DNA from: Stieleria neptunia
GTDB lineage: Bacteria > Planctomycetota > Planctomycetia > Pirellulales > Pirellulaceae
NCBI RefSeq assembly: GCF_007754155.1
Contig: NZ_CP037423.1
Location: 1,736,001-1,800,000, forward strand
Direction of reading: 5' to 3'
DNA length: 64,000 bases
Shown here: one piece after another, positions 50,307-60,858 of the stretch
Numbering within the stretch: position 1 is the first letter of the stretch
How the letters are laid out: the number at the start of each line of letters is the position of its first letter
Notes under the pieces: generated by a model
Database searches by the model: none
What the model saw: only the letters and a program-made list of their open reading frames with translations
Told to the model about the DNA's origin: nothing
Program-made: the position numbers and the translations under genes

Positions 50307-51398
50307 ATGAAACCATTGCACCATTGTAACCATCAGGCCACGAAACGACGATTCACCTTTGCAACGTCGCGGTGGTCGCTGCTGGTCCGCCCACTTCTGT
50401 TGTGCCCGCTGTTGATCTGCACCGCGGCATGCGTTCCGAAGGCGGAGCGGGACGTGGTGGTCTATTCGGCGCTCGACGAGCAGTTCGCGACACCGATTTT
50501 TGCGGCTTATGAACGAAGTGTGGACTATGAGACCGGGATCGTCGGCAAATTTGATGTCGAATCGACGAAAACCGTCGGCTTGGTCAATCAAATTCTCGCC
50601 GAACAGAATTCGCCGGTTTGTGACGTGTTTTGGAACAACGAGATCATGCACACCGTTCGATTGCAGAAACTCGGTCTGCTGAAACCGCGGACATGGGCCG
50701 TCGCCCCGGGCTGGCCCAGCGACATGATCGCCAGCGACGGTTCGTGGTGCGGGTTCGCCGCCCGGGCACGCGTGTTGCTGATCAACACCGACATGATTCC
50801 TTCCAAAGATGACTACCCCGCCAGCGTGGCCGATCTGATCGATCCGAAATGGAAACACAACTGCGCGATGGCTCGACCGTTGTTCGGCACCACGGCGACT
50901 CATTTTGCGGTGCTCCGCGTCCGCGACGGTCATGATGAAACGCTGCAGTTTTTAAAACAGATTCACGACAACGCGGTGGTGTTGTCGGGGAACAAGCAGG
51001 TCGCCCTGGCGGTCGCGGCCGGCGAAGTCGCCTGGGGGCTGACCGATACCGACGACGCGATCATTGAAAAAGATCAATTGCGAAAGGTCGCGATCGTCTT
51101 TCCGGACCAGCAACCCGACCAACCGGGTACCCTGCGGATTCCCAACACCTTGGCGATCTTGAAAGACGCCCCCCACCCCGTCGCCGCCGAAACACTTGCC
51201 GACTACCTGGTTTCTGCCCAAACCGAAGACCGACTGGCGATGGGCGACAGCAGCCAATTACCGATCAGCCGCGACAGCGAGTACCGGCCGCGTGTGATGC
51301 CGAGCGAACCGGTGCGTTGGATGAAGGTTGATTTCGAAGCCGCCGCGGAAGGCTGGACCGAGTGGGCCGAAGAAGTGATGGCGGTGTTCCCGGATTGA
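50307..51398 (+). CDS. Substrate-binding lipoprotein, iron(III)/FbpA type
   Basis: 363 residues from ATG 50307. Lipobox LLICTAAC (Cys at about residue 30) predicts a lipoprotein. The fold is class II binding protein: VVVYSALDEQFATPIFAAYE, GIVGKFDVESTK, VNQILAEQNSPVCDVFWNNE (these resemble FutA/FbpA), KDDYPASVADLIDPKW and GLTDTDDAII. Such proteins bind ferric iron, sometimes thiamine or phosphonate. No permease or ATPase gene is adjacent, so the transporter, if any, is elsewhere. The longer frame upstream overlaps the divergent gene and is rejected. Confidence 0.85.
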   Translation: MKPLHHCNHQATKRRFTFATSRWSLLVRPLLLCPLLICTAACVPKAERDVVVYSALDEQFATPIFAAYERSVDYETGIVGKFDVESTKTVGLVNQILAEQNSPVCDVFWNNEIMHTVRLQKLGLLKPRTWAVAPGWPSDMIASDGSWCGFAARARVLLINTDMIPSKDDYPASVADLIDPKWKHNCAMARPLFGTTATHFAVLRVRDGHDETLQFLKQIHDNAVVLSGNKQVALAVAAGEVAWGLTDTDDAIIEKDQLRKVAIVFPDQQPDQPGTLRIPNTLAILKDAPHPVAAETLADYLVSAQTEDRLAMGDSSQLPISRDSEYRPRVMPSEPVRWMKVDFEAAAEGWTEWAEEVMAVFPD

Positions 51399-51406
51399 AG
51401 AAACGT

Positions 51407-51482
51407 GTAGGTCACGCTGTGCGTGACGGATGGCATGCACAGCATGCCCTACGCGAAAATGGCATGCACAGCATGCCCTACA
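51407..51482. repeat. Family E repeat, second locus (two GGCATGCACAGCATGCC units)
   Basis: Same order as 39257-39356: GTCACGCTGTGCGTGACGG followed by two palindromic units. Lies between convergent genes ending at 51398 and 51487. Confidence 0.9.
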
Positions 51483-51486
51483 AATC

Positions 51487-53799
51487 CTACTGATTGAGCG
51501 CCATTTGGACGATGTTGGTGACGATTTTCGCGGCGTCTTCGGTTCCGTAACCGGGGCACTGGACGGAATTTTGACTTTCCAACGCGCAACTGATGTCCAG
51601 CGGTGAAAACACCACCGCGACCACGTCATCGACCTCGGCGTATTCCAGGATGGGCGGTGAGGTTTGCCGGCGGATTTGTTGCCCACTGGCTCCGCGACCG
51701 ATCCGCCGGATGGTGACCGAACGCAAATCGTAACCGAAGTACTGCGGGGTCAGCATGGGATGATCCGAGGGCATCGATTGCAGCGAGTTTTGGCCCAGCA
51801 CCGCCGCAAACTCACGGCGAAACGCTTGGGCGAACGCTTCGTCGCCACAGATCGCGGTGCCCAGAATCACGCCGCCGCGTTGGACGAATTGGCCCAGCGC
51901 GTCGCGTTGCTGGGCGGTCAACACAAAGTCGCGTCGGCCGTGGACCCACAGCACCGACACCTCGGCCAAGTCTTGTTCGTCAAACCGGACCGGGTCTTCG
52001 GGCACGCTGATCGCGACCTGCGTTTGCTTGCGGAGGATGGCCGAGGCGTTGGGCAGCGCGCGGCGTGCGTCTTCGCCGCCGGCGCCGACATCCAGCCGAG
52101 CGATTCGCGTTGTCCCCCGCTCGGTCAATTCCATCGCGTCGGCTTGCAGCACGATCTGGGCGTCTAGCTTGTCTTTCAATTCACGCCCGGTCGCATACGC
52201 GATGATGTTTTGTCCGATTCGAATCGAATGATCGATTTGGCGTCGAACCGGATCGTCGGCTTCACCACGTTGAAACAACCGGTCGCCTAATTCCCAGCGA
52301 CAGGTCAGACTTTGCGGAACATAAAAGACGGCGGTACGACAGCAGGCTTGGACACCGTAAACCCAAAACCCGTTGGGCATCGCGGAGACATCCACCTTGC
52401 GTTCGGCGTTCCACACCGGATGCGATGTCGGCAAGCGTTCCAGCGGGGCGTTGGGATACCACTGGGCGCAGAGGTTGGCGACGCTGTTTTGAAAATTTGC
52501 CGCGTTGCCACATCCGCTGTCACCGCTGGCGTCAAACACGATCGTGCCGCCCTGGTCCACGTAATCCTTCAGCAACTCGCTTTTCTCGGCGCTCAATGCC
52601 AGAGTTTCTTTGCCGCTGATGACCAACACCGGTGTTTGCAGCAAATCGATCAAGCTGGCGTTTTCAATTTGGACCGTTTGCCAGGTCAGGTCGCGTCCCC
52701 AAGCCCGTTCGACATGTCGCACCAATTGCCGCAACGCGTCGGGGTGGGGTTGCCATTCCGGCCGGTCGGTCTGGTCGCGTTCCAATTGCCCGACGACGAC
52801 TTGGCGTTTGCCTTTGGATAGAAACAACAACGCGAACGACGTGGCGACGGTGGGACGTTCCCACTGTCCGCCTTCCCAGAACCCTTGAAAGCCGTCCTGT
52901 TGGCGGATCAGTCGTTCGGCGCCTTCGCGATACCAATCGTGACCGCCAAAAAAACGGCGTCCGGAAAGCCGCCCCGTCCGTTCGATGGCATAGAGATAGT
53001 AGTAGTAGGTGTCGGCGCTGCCGCCGGGATTCACTTCGGCGCTGAATCGTTTCCCCAGCCAATCGATGCCGCGGGCGATCGGATCTTGCTCCGTGGGATC
53101 CCCCCCGCAACATTCGATTTTGCCGTCCTTGACCGAGGAACTGGCATTGCCCAGGCGGCCGTTGGCGATGATCAGCGAGGCGATCCCGGCACAGGTCATG
53201 CTTCCCGTCGGCGCACCGCCGGTGTAGCTCCAGCCGCCGTTGGGATTTTGCTGTAACTCCCAATAGTCGATCGCTTGCTCAAACACCTCCGGCTTGACCG
53301 CAACACCACGGTCTTGGGCCGCCCCAAGGGCCAGGAGCGCGAATTGCGCGTTCGAGGGGTCGCCGCCGAATTGTCGTTTGCCGCCGTAGCTCCACGCCCC
53401 CGTGGCCGTCTGAGCTTCGGTCAACCAGGTCACGTTGTTTCGAATCCGCGGCAAATCATTGGCCGAGCCATGCTGACAAAACACAAGCGTTTGCAGCGCG
53501 ACCGAGTACGTGCTCTCGGCAACCGTGGCCCGCAGGTACGTCATCGCTTGCTTGATCGCAGGGTCGTCACGCGAGACGCCGGCATTGAGCAGCGCCAGTG
53601 TGCACAGGGAGGAAAGGCCGCACGACTGGCCCTGAAACTCATCCCAGCCGCCGCGATCGTTTTGGCTGCTGCGAAGATAGGTAACCCCACGATCGATCGC
53701 ACGACTGACCGCCGCGGCATCCACCTCGGCGTGGACCTTGGAGGGAATGGCCCCGAACGTGACAACGACAGACAGAAATAGAGTGATGCGGCGTAACAA
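51487..53799 (-). CDS. Exported terpene-cyclase-fold and DUF4159 protein
   Basis: 770 residues. Signal peptide MLRRITLFLSVVVTFGAIPS. Residues about 30-340 form an alpha-alpha toroid of squalene-cyclase/prenyltransferase type repeats (IDRGVTYLRSSQNDRGGWDE; GAWSYGGKRQFGG; NPNGGWSYTGG) without the catalytic aspartate motifs. The C-terminal part has two Rossmann-like DUF4159 blocks (TPVLVISGKETLALSAEKSE, LKDYVDQGGTIVFDASGDSG; then VSVLWVHGRRDFVLTAQQRD). DUF4159 proteins usually neighbour MoxR and DUF58 genes, which start just across the divergent spacer here. Probably a surface or periplasmic structural/binding protein. Confidence 0.87.
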   Translation of the reverse strand: MLRRITLFLSVVVTFGAIPSKVHAEVDAAAVSRAIDRGVTYLRSSQNDRGGWDEFQGQSCGLSSLCTLALLNAGVSRDDPAIKQAMTYLRATVAESTYSVALQTLVFCQHGSANDLPRIRNNVTWLTEAQTATGAWSYGGKRQFGGDPSNAQFALLALGAAQDRGVAVKPEVFEQAIDYWELQQNPNGGWSYTGGAPTGSMTCAGIASLIIANGRLGNASSSVKDGKIECCGGDPTEQDPIARGIDWLGKRFSAEVNPGGSADTYYYYLYAIERTGRLSGRRFFGGHDWYREGAERLIRQQDGFQGFWEGGQWERPTVATSFALLFLSKGKRQVVVGQLERDQTDRPEWQPHPDALRQLVRHVERAWGRDLTWQTVQIENASLIDLLQTPVLVISGKETLALSAEKSELLKDYVDQGGTIVFDASGDSGCGNAANFQNSVANLCAQWYPNAPLERLPTSHPVWNAERKVDVSAMPNGFWVYGVQACCRTAVFYVPQSLTCRWELGDRLFQRGEADDPVRRQIDHSIRIGQNIIAYATGRELKDKLDAQIVLQADAMELTERGTTRIARLDVGAGGEDARRALPNASAILRKQTQVAISVPEDPVRFDEQDLAEVSVLWVHGRRDFVLTAQQRDALGQFVQRGGVILGTAICGDEAFAQAFRREFAAVLGQNSLQSMPSDHPMLTPQYFGYDLRSVTIRRIGRGASGQQIRRQTSPPILEYAEVDDVVAVVFSPLDISCALESQNSVQCPGYGTEDAAKIVTNIVQMALNQ

Positions 53800-53901
53800 T
53801 CGGTGGTCCCCCCCTTACCAGTAACCCATGCCTGCATCTTACACTGGTTGGACCGCGCGGGCGATGGTGAGACCCGTACGTCGGTGACGCCCGTACGCCT
53901 A

Positions 53902-54030
53902 ACGCTGTGAAGCATTTTCCCCATGTGTTTCTTGAGGTTTTAGCGGCAGGGCGCGAGCCCTCCGGTTCTTCCTCTCTGCCAAAACACCGGAGGGCTTGCG
54001 CCCTACCGCTAAAAAAATGCTTCACAGCGT
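53902..54030. repeat. Palindromic element of about 130 bp, copy 3
   Basis: Bounded by ACGCTGTGAAGCATTTT and AAATGCTTCACAGCGT. Same orientation as copy 1. Inner arms GGGCGCGAGCCCTCCGG / CCGGAGGGCTTGCGCCC. It lies in the divergent region between the DUF4159 gene and moxR. Confidence 0.88.
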
Positions 54031-54159
54031 AGCCGTACGCCGGTGCGATCCGGTTGATATCATTCGATTCGGTAGGCATTGCCCCTCGCCGGCGTTTTTC
54101 AGCTTTCGGTCTGTGCCGAGACATTCTTCAAAATCTAATTGCAAGGTAGCTGCCCTATC

Positions 54160-55221
54160 GTGAGCGCCCCGACTCCACCCCATCCGCCGGCCGGCAAACC
54201 GGGCGGCCAACCCGGACGCAACCTCGGCGACGTCCTGCGTGAGTTTTCCGACCATCAGGCGACGATCCGCAGCGAACTCTCCAAGGTCATCGTCGGACAA
54301 TCCGAAACCATCGAGCAATTGTTGGCCGCGATCTATACCCGCGGTCACTGCTTGCTGGAAGGCGTGCCGGGATTGGCCAAGACCTTGATCGTCAGCACGC
54401 TGGCCAGCATCCTGGACGTGTCGTTCAAACGGATTCAGTTCACACCTGACCTGATGCCTTCGGACATCACCGGCACGCAAGTCCTGGAAGAAGACGAACA
54501 CGGCAAGCGAAGTTTCCGCTTTGTCGAAGGCCCGATCTTTGCCAACATCTTGCTGGCCGACGAAATCAACCGCACCCCACCCAAGACCCAAGCCGCGCTG
54601 CTCGAAGCGATGCAGGAACGCCAGGTCACCGTAGGGCGTGAAACCTTTGCCCTGCCCAAGCCGTTCTTCACCATCGCCACCCAAAACCCGATCGAGCAAG
54701 AGGGCACCTACCCGCTGCCGGAAGCCCAACTCGACCGGTTCATGTTCAATATCAAATTGGACTACCCCTCGGCGGCCGAAGAGGAGCAAATCCTGACGAC
54801 GACGACGCGGGGCGAAACCGCCACGGTCAACAAGGTCTTGTCGGCACGAGCGATCTTGAATGTCCAACAGCTCGTCACCAGCGTGGCGGTCAATCCGTTC
54901 GTGATCAAATATGTCGCCAGTATCGTCCGGGCCACCCGGCCGTCGGATGAAGCGTCGCCGCAGTACATTCGCGACCTGGTCGATTTCGGCGCGGGGCCAC
55001 GTGCCGGACAAAACTTGATCGCCGGTGCCAAAGCGATGGCGGCGATGGAAGGCCGATTCAGTGTCGACGTCAATGACGTCCGGCGGATCGCCCTGCCTGT
55101 CCTGCGGCACCGCATCGGGACTAATTTCCAAGCCACCGCCGAAGGGATGGACAGCGACTCGCTCGTGACGCGATTGCTCGATGACATCCAACCACCGCAA
55201 CCTGAAAAGCTGGCCAAATGA
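54160..55221 (+). CDS. MoxR-family AAA+ ATPase
   Basis: 353 residues from GTG 54160 (a TTG 21 bases upstream is possible). Walker A LLEGVPGLAKTLIVS, Walker B ILLADEINRTPPKTQAALLE, sensor region TIATQNPIEQEGTYPLPEAQ, and the arginine region QLDRFMF. MoxR proteins act as chaperone-like ATPases that activate or insert partners carrying von Willebrand domains. It overlaps the DUF58 gene by ATGA at 55218-55221, so the two are co-translated. Typical planctomycete membrane-stress/envelope module. Confidence 0.94.
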   Translation: MSAPTPPHPPAGKPGGQPGRNLGDVLREFSDHQATIRSELSKVIVGQSETIEQLLAAIYTRGHCLLEGVPGLAKTLIVSTLASILDVSFKRIQFTPDLMPSDITGTQVLEEDEHGKRSFRFVEGPIFANILLADEINRTPPKTQAALLEAMQERQVTVGRETFALPKPFFTIATQNPIEQEGTYPLPEAQLDRFMFNIKLDYPSAAEEEQILTTTTRGETATVNKVLSARAILNVQQLVTSVAVNPFVIKYVASIVRATRPSDEASPQYIRDLVDFGAGPRAGQNLIAGAKAMAAMEGRFSVDVNDVRRIALPVLRHRIGTNFQATAEGMDSDSLVTRLLDDIQPPQPEKLAK

Positions 55222-56135
55222 GCTCCCTGCTCTCGCCCGAAGCGTTGCAGAGTATCAAGCGGCTGGACTTGCGCGCCCGGATGGTCGTGCGGGGCTTTCT
55301 GCAAGGCTTGCACAGCAGCCCCTTTCATGGCTTTTCGGTCCAGTTCAGCGAACACCGACGCTACAACCGCGGTGACGATCCCAAGCTGATCGACTGGTTG
55401 GTCTACGCCAAGACCGACAAGTATTTTGTCAAACGCTTTGAATCGGAAACCAACCTGGTCGGTTACCTGGTCATCGACCTGTCCAAATCGATGGGATTTA
55501 CCGAAAACCAGTCGATGACCAAATTCGAGTACGTGACATGTTTGGCCGCGGCGCTGACGTACTTGATGATCATGCAGCAAGACCCTGTCGGGTTGATCAC
55601 GTTTGACGAAAAAGTCCACGCGTCGCTGCCGGCTCGGTCTCGCCGCGGACACATGGGCGACGTCATCGCCAGGCTCTCGAACCTGAAACCCGCCGGTGCC
55701 ACCGATGTCCCCGCTTCCTTGACGCAAGTCGCCGCGATGCTGAAACAACATTCGCTGGTGATGCTGTTCAGTGATTTGTGGCCCAGCGACGACGGCGAAA
55801 AAAACTGGCAAGAACAAATCGCCGAAGTCGTCTCGGCGCTGGCGCGGCTGCGGCACGCCGGACACGACGTCATCGTCTTTCACGTCTTGGACGCAGCCGA
55901 AGTCGAATTCCCCTATGATGGACCGGTGCAGTTCACCGATTCGGAGTCCGGCCAAAGCGTCTCCGTCGACGCAACGGGGTTTCGCGAAGACTACCTGGCG
56001 GCCCTGGCGGAATTCCGTGACGCCTACCGCGACGGCTGCAACCAACTGCAAATCGATTACGTCCCGCTGGATACCAGCATGCCGTTTGATACCGCGTTGA
56101 CGGAGTATCTGACGCAGCGACAGGGGCGGTTTTAG
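55218..56135 (+). CDS. DUF58 protein with vWA-like metal-binding loop
   Basis: 305 residues. DUF58 signature [20 protein letters not shown] (about 46-65) followed by [12 protein letters not shown], a D-x-S-x-S metal-ion-dependent adhesion site as in von Willebrand type A domains, and [20 protein letters not shown]. No membrane segments visible. Translationally coupled to moxR, the expected partner. Function unproven, probably in complex assembly or stress response. Confidence 0.93.
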   Translation: MSSLLSPEALQSIKRLDLRARMVVRGFLQGLHSSPFHGFSVQFSEHRRYNRGDDPKLIDWLVYAKTDKYFVKRFESETNLVGYLVIDLSKSMGFTENQSMTKFEYVTCLAAALTYLMIMQQDPVGLITFDEKVHASLPARSRRGHMGDVIARLSNLKPAGATDVPASLTQVAAMLKQHSLVMLFSDLWPSDDGEKNWQEQIAEVVSALARLRHAGHDVIVFHVLDAAEVEFPYDGPVQFTDSESGQSVSVDATGFREDYLAALAEFRDAYRDGCNQLQIDYVPLDTSMPFDTALTEYLTQRQGRF

Positions 56136-56144
56136 TGGGTGGGG

Positions 56145-56275
56145 GCAAGGAGGCAAGGAGGCAAGGAGACAAGGAGACAAGGAGACACGGAGCGATCGGG
56201 TCAATACATTCTGCCACCCGATCATTCTGCCACCCGATCGTTTGCCGCCCGATCGTTTTGCCACCATCGTTTTGC
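56145..56275. repeat. Two tandem repeat tracts before the sulfatase
   Basis: 56145-56192: six octamers (three GCAAGGAG, two ACAAGGAG, one ACACGGAG). 56206-56275: about five copies of a 14-17-bp unit built from ATCATTCTGCCACCCG, drifting to ATCGTTTTGCC. Nothing else is seen in the 178-bp gap after the DUF58 gene. Confidence 0.85.
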
Positions 56276-56313
56276 CCCCCCACGATCCAACCTGTCATCA
56301 TTCTGCCTTTCTC

Positions 56314-57795
<1,482 letters not shown>

Positions 57796-57796
57796 G

Positions 57797-57987
57797 AAGT
57801 GGCGTAAGCTTCCAGCTTGCGATCCCGTGGAACAGGCTTTCAGCCTGTCGATCCCAGTGGCGCAAGCTTCCAGCTTGCGGTTGGGTGTGTCTTTCGCAGA
57901 AGGCGGGAAGCTGTCGCTTCCCGGAAGGCAAGCTGGAAGCTTACCCCACGTGATACCCAGTGGCGCAAGCTTCCAGCTTGCGATCCC
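57797..57987. repeat. Cluster of family A repeats
   Basis: Four family A units: GTGGCGTAAGCTTCCAGCTT at about 57799, GTGGCGCAAGCTTCCAGCTT at about 57857 and 57959, and a reverse unit CAAGCTGGAAGCTTACCCCA near 57930. A related unit AACAGGCTTTCAGCCTGTC lies at about 57831. It lies between convergent genes. Confidence 0.88.
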
Positions 57988-57992
57988 ACGCG

Positions 57993-58775
57993 TCAGCGCG
58001 GGATCTGCGAATTGAAGGCGTTCGTCGGCTTGGTTGTGATCGGGGCAATCGGGCCGACGCCGTTGCTGCGCGAATCCAGCCGTAGTCCTCCGGAGGGCTT
58101 GGCCGGCTTGGCCGCGGGGAAGACCACGTCATGCAGGCTGCCCAGGATCACGACGCGGGTCATCTCGGCGGTGCTCCGCACATTCAGCTGGCGATACGCT
58201 TTTTGTCGCTCACGTTCGATCGTCTTGACCGACACCTTCAACTTCGTCGCGATCTGCTTGTTCGGTGCGCCTTCGACGACATAGTCGACGATTTGTCGCT
58301 GACGATCCGGCAATCCTTGATACAACCGATGGCAGCGCAAGACGTCGAATTGATGCTCGACGAGCGTGCTGAGCCCGATCGCATGCTGGATCGTTTCGAT
58401 GATCTCGGGCAGTTCCATCGAGTTGATCGCAACGACGTGTGCGATCCGCGCGACGGCTTCCGAAGCCGCCATGCCGCTCGATTCATCCAAGACCAAGATG
58501 ACCGGCGCGACCACGTTCTTGTCGAACAACAACTGTTCGATGCTGGTCCATTGTTGAATGCGTGGGTCGTAGTCCAAAAGCACGCAAGCGACGTCGCTAT
58601 CGGCGGCAGCCTGGTTGATCAGCGAGGTGATGGAGGTGGAGGTTTGGAAACGACAGTTCTCTGCTTGGGCCGCCTGTCCGACCTTCGAGAGCCAGCCGGC
58701 ATCCTTGCTGGCCGCGTAAACGGCCGGGCGCGGAGCAGGGGGCAGACCCATCGGGGTTTCGTGTTGGTTCATCAT
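57993..58775 (-). CDS. LuxR-type regulator with atypical receiver
   Basis: About 260 residues (ATG 58775; the ATG at 58772 is equivalent). The N-terminal part is receiver-like (AVYAASKDAGWLSKVGQAAQ; CVLLDYDPRIQQ; VILVLDES) but has neither the acidic pair nor a clear lysine after the last strand (VVAINSMELP). The HTH_LuxR domain is clear: LPDRQRQIVDYVVEGAPNKQ, IATKLKVSVKTIERERQKAY. A Pro-rich tail of about 40 residues follows. Likely a phosphorylation-independent or orphan regulator. The 427 bp upstream carries its promoter and the heptamer array at 59014. Confidence 0.85.
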   Translation of the reverse strand: MMNQHETPMGLPPAPRPAVYAASKDAGWLSKVGQAAQAENCRFQTSTSITSLINQAAADSDVACVLLDYDPRIQQWTSIEQLLFDKNVVAPVILVLDESSGMAASEAVARIAHVVAINSMELPEIIETIQHAIGLSTLVEHQFDVLRCHRLYQGLPDRQRQIVDYVVEGAPNKQIATKLKVSVKTIERERQKAYRQLNVRSTAEMTRVVILGSLHDVVFPAAKPAKPSGGLRLDSRSNGVGPIAPITTKPTNAFNSQIPR

Positions 58776-59199
58776 CAATTCGCCTTCGTGCGTTGGCGTC
58801 GGTGGTGGCGGCGGAAAACATTCACAACCGCGTAAGGAATTTGCTCATCACCAGTTGCATCGGCTTGTATGAGCGTTCGCCCTCACCCACCGCGAGGGCG
58901 TGTCATACGCGGGTGTTATTTGGCACACGCGCACATCACGCAGTGTCAAACACACGTGCGTGATCCACGCATGCGGCTCGCCGCAAACAGCGCAAAATTC
59001 ACCTGGCGGCGGAGTCCTGAGTCCCGAGCCCTGAGTCCTGAGTCCTGAGTCCTGAGTCCTGAGTCCTGAGTCCTGAGTCCTGAGTACTGAGTACTCAGCC
59101 CCTCTGCCTTTTTCTGCCGTGCCCTCACCTGGAACCGATCGCGCAGGCGCGACACACTGTGTGGCGTGGTTTGATTTCCCAACATGTTGCGGGTGACCG
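58776..59199. other. 424-bp divergent spacer
   Basis: Nothing coding is supported here (a 130-codon minus ORF reads through the tandem array). It holds the array at 59014-59097 and a GTG-CAC rich stretch (CACACGCGCACATCACGCAG near 58922). Promoters of the LuxR-type gene and the oxidoreductase must lie here. Confidence 0.55.
59014..59097. repeat. Heptamer array GTCCTGA, 12 units
   Basis: Twelve units of 7 bp: mostly GTCCTGA, two degenerate near the 5' end (GTCCCGA, GCCCTGA) and two at the 3' end (GTACTGA, GTACTCA). Same unit length as the GTTTCAA arrays but a different sequence. Confidence 0.9.
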
Positions 59200-60381
59200 A
59201 TGGCTGAGTTTCGAACAGTGGTGGTGGGGACCGGCTTCATCGGGCCGGTTCATGTGGAAGCGTTGCGTCGCGCCGGCGTAGAGGTCGCCGGCATCGTGGG
59301 GTCGACAGCGGCAAAATCACGGGCCGCTTCCGAGCGTCTTGGATTGCCGACAGACTTCAGCAGCTTCGAAGAGGCGTTGGGGGATCCGTCGATCGATTGC
59401 ATCCACCTGACGACACCCAACCGGTTCCACTTTGACCAAGCCAAGGCCGTGCTGCGTGCGGGCAAACATGTCGTCTGCGAAAAGCCCCTGGCCATGAACT
59501 CGACCGAGTCTGGCGAATTGGTTCGCATCGCCAGGGACAGCGGTCGCGCCGCGGCGGTCGCTTACAACATCCGGTTCTATCCGCTGTGTCACGAAGCGGC
59601 CGCGCGCGTCCGCAATGACTCGCTGGGAAACCTGTTGCACGTCACCGGTTCCTACGTCCAAGACTGGCTGCTCAAGGAAACCGATTTCAACTGGCGCGTG
59701 CTGGCCACCGACGGCGGGGAATTGCGAGCCGTCGCCGACATCGGCACACACTGGCTGGACCTGATCCAATTCATCACCGGCCGACACATCACATCGGTTT
59801 GCGCCGACCTGCGGACGGTCCACTCCGCGCGGCAGCGGCCGACCGGCCCGGTCCAAACCTACTCCGCGGGGAACGCCGCCGAGATTGCAACCGAACCGGT
59901 TCAGGTCACGACCGAAGATTGCGGCGCGATCCTATTGCGGTTTGCCGACGGGGCAAACGGTTGCCTCTGGGTCTCACAGACGACCGCGGGGAAAAAGAAC
60001 TGCCTCCGCTACGAACTGGCCGGGTCCAAGCAATCCTTGGCCTGGAACAGCGAGTCGCCCAATCTGCTGGAGATCGGAAACCGAGATCAGCCCAACGCAT
60101 GCCTGGTCCGTGACCCGGCGCAAATGGATCCTTCCGCTGCAGAGATCTCAGGCTATCCCGGCGGTCACAACGAAGGCTTCCCCGACACCTTCAAACAACT
60201 GTTTCGTTGCTTCTACGGTTCGCTCGCCAGCGGGGAACTGTCCGAGCCGGCGCCGTACCCCACGTTTCTGGACGGGCACCGCGAAATCTTGCTCTGTGAG
60301 GCGATCTTGAAGAGTCACCGCGAGCAACGATGGGTCGATGTCGCGGGTGATGATGGATCAGAGCAGGTGGGCGTGGGGTAG
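59200..60381 (+). CDS. Gfo/Idh/MocA family oxidoreductase
   Basis: 393 residues. Rossmann start FRTVVVGTGFIGPVHVEALR (GxGxxG variant), then CIHLTTPNRFHFDQAKAVL and the catalytic EKP motif (HVVCEKPLAM, Lys), followed by the alpha/beta domain with DIGTHWLDLIQFITG. Typically NAD(P)-dependent dehydrogenase acting on sugars or inositols; substrate not identified. The C-terminal half (about 230-393) resembles members with glucose-fructose oxidoreductase-like folds. Start MAEFRTVVV fixed by the Rossmann strand. Convergent with rpmA. Confidence 0.92.
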   Translation: MAEFRTVVVGTGFIGPVHVEALRRAGVEVAGIVGSTAAKSRAASERLGLPTDFSSFEEALGDPSIDCIHLTTPNRFHFDQAKAVLRAGKHVVCEKPLAMNSTESGELVRIARDSGRAAAVAYNIRFYPLCHEAAARVRNDSLGNLLHVTGSYVQDWLLKETDFNWRVLATDGGELRAVADIGTHWLDLIQFITGRHITSVCADLRTVHSARQRPTGPVQTYSAGNAAEIATEPVQVTTEDCGAILLRFADGANGCLWVSQTTAGKKNCLRYELAGSKQSLAWNSESPNLLEIGNRDQPNACLVRDPAQMDPSAAEISGYPGGHNEGFPDTFKQLFRCFYGSLASGELSEPAPYPTFLDGHREILLCEAILKSHREQRWVDVAGDDGSEQVGVG

Positions 60382-60385
60382 ATGT

Positions 60386-60441
60386 GACAGGCTGGAAGCC
60401 TATCCCACTTTGGTATCGACAGGCTGGAAGCCTATCCCACT
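60386..60441. repeat. Two direct copies of the family A' 24-mer
   Basis: GACAGGCTGGAAGCCTATCC plus CACT, at 60386-60409 and 60418-60441, 32 bp apart. Each equals one arm of the palindrome at 21753-21811. Between convergent genes. Confidence 0.93.
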
Positions 60442-60447
60442 TTGGCG

Positions 60448-60693
60448 TTACGCCGAGACGACGTTGATGCGACGGCCTTTCTGGTCGAATTCAACCTTTC
60501 CGTCGACCAGCGCGAACAGGGTGTAATCATTGCCCTGGCCGACTCCGCGTCCGGCACGCCAGCGGGTGCCGCACTGACGAATCAGAATGTTGCCTGCGTT
60601 GACTGCTTCGCCGCCGAACTTTTTGACGCCACGACGTTGTGCGTTGGAATCACGGCCGTTGCGGCTGGATCCCTGACCTTTCTTATGTGCCAT
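60448..60693 (-). CDS. rpmA: 50S ribosomal protein L27
   Basis: 81 residues from ATG 60693 ([20 protein letters not shown]). Signature [20 protein letters not shown] with the L27 core, and [15 protein letters not shown]. The N-terminal tail enters the peptidyl-transferase centre. L21 (rplU), its usual partner, is not next to it; proA lies upstream on the same strand. A longer ORF start 50 codons upstream has no similarity and overlaps promoter-like sequence. Confidence 0.98.
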   Translation of the reverse strand: MAHKKGQGSSRNGRDSNAQRRGVKKFGGEAVNAGNILIRQCGTRWRAGRGVGQGNDYTLFALVDGKVEFDQKGRRINVVSA

Positions 60694-60858
60694 CTGATAG
60701 ACCTGAATCGTTGAGTTTTTTAGGGGTCCAGGAGAATATCGACAGTTCCCCGCGAGTTCAACCCGTTTCCGGGGGCAGAATGGCGCAGATTTTGCCGAGA
60801 ACCCCTTGGTTTTCAACGACTGAAAAACTGCACGGCCTCTCAAGAGGGGGGGCTTGCC

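Noticed and set aside
58848..59240. 130-codon minus-strand ORF through the GTCCTGA array
   Set aside because: Its middle is the tandem repeat translated and its N-terminal part overlaps the oxidoreductase gene.
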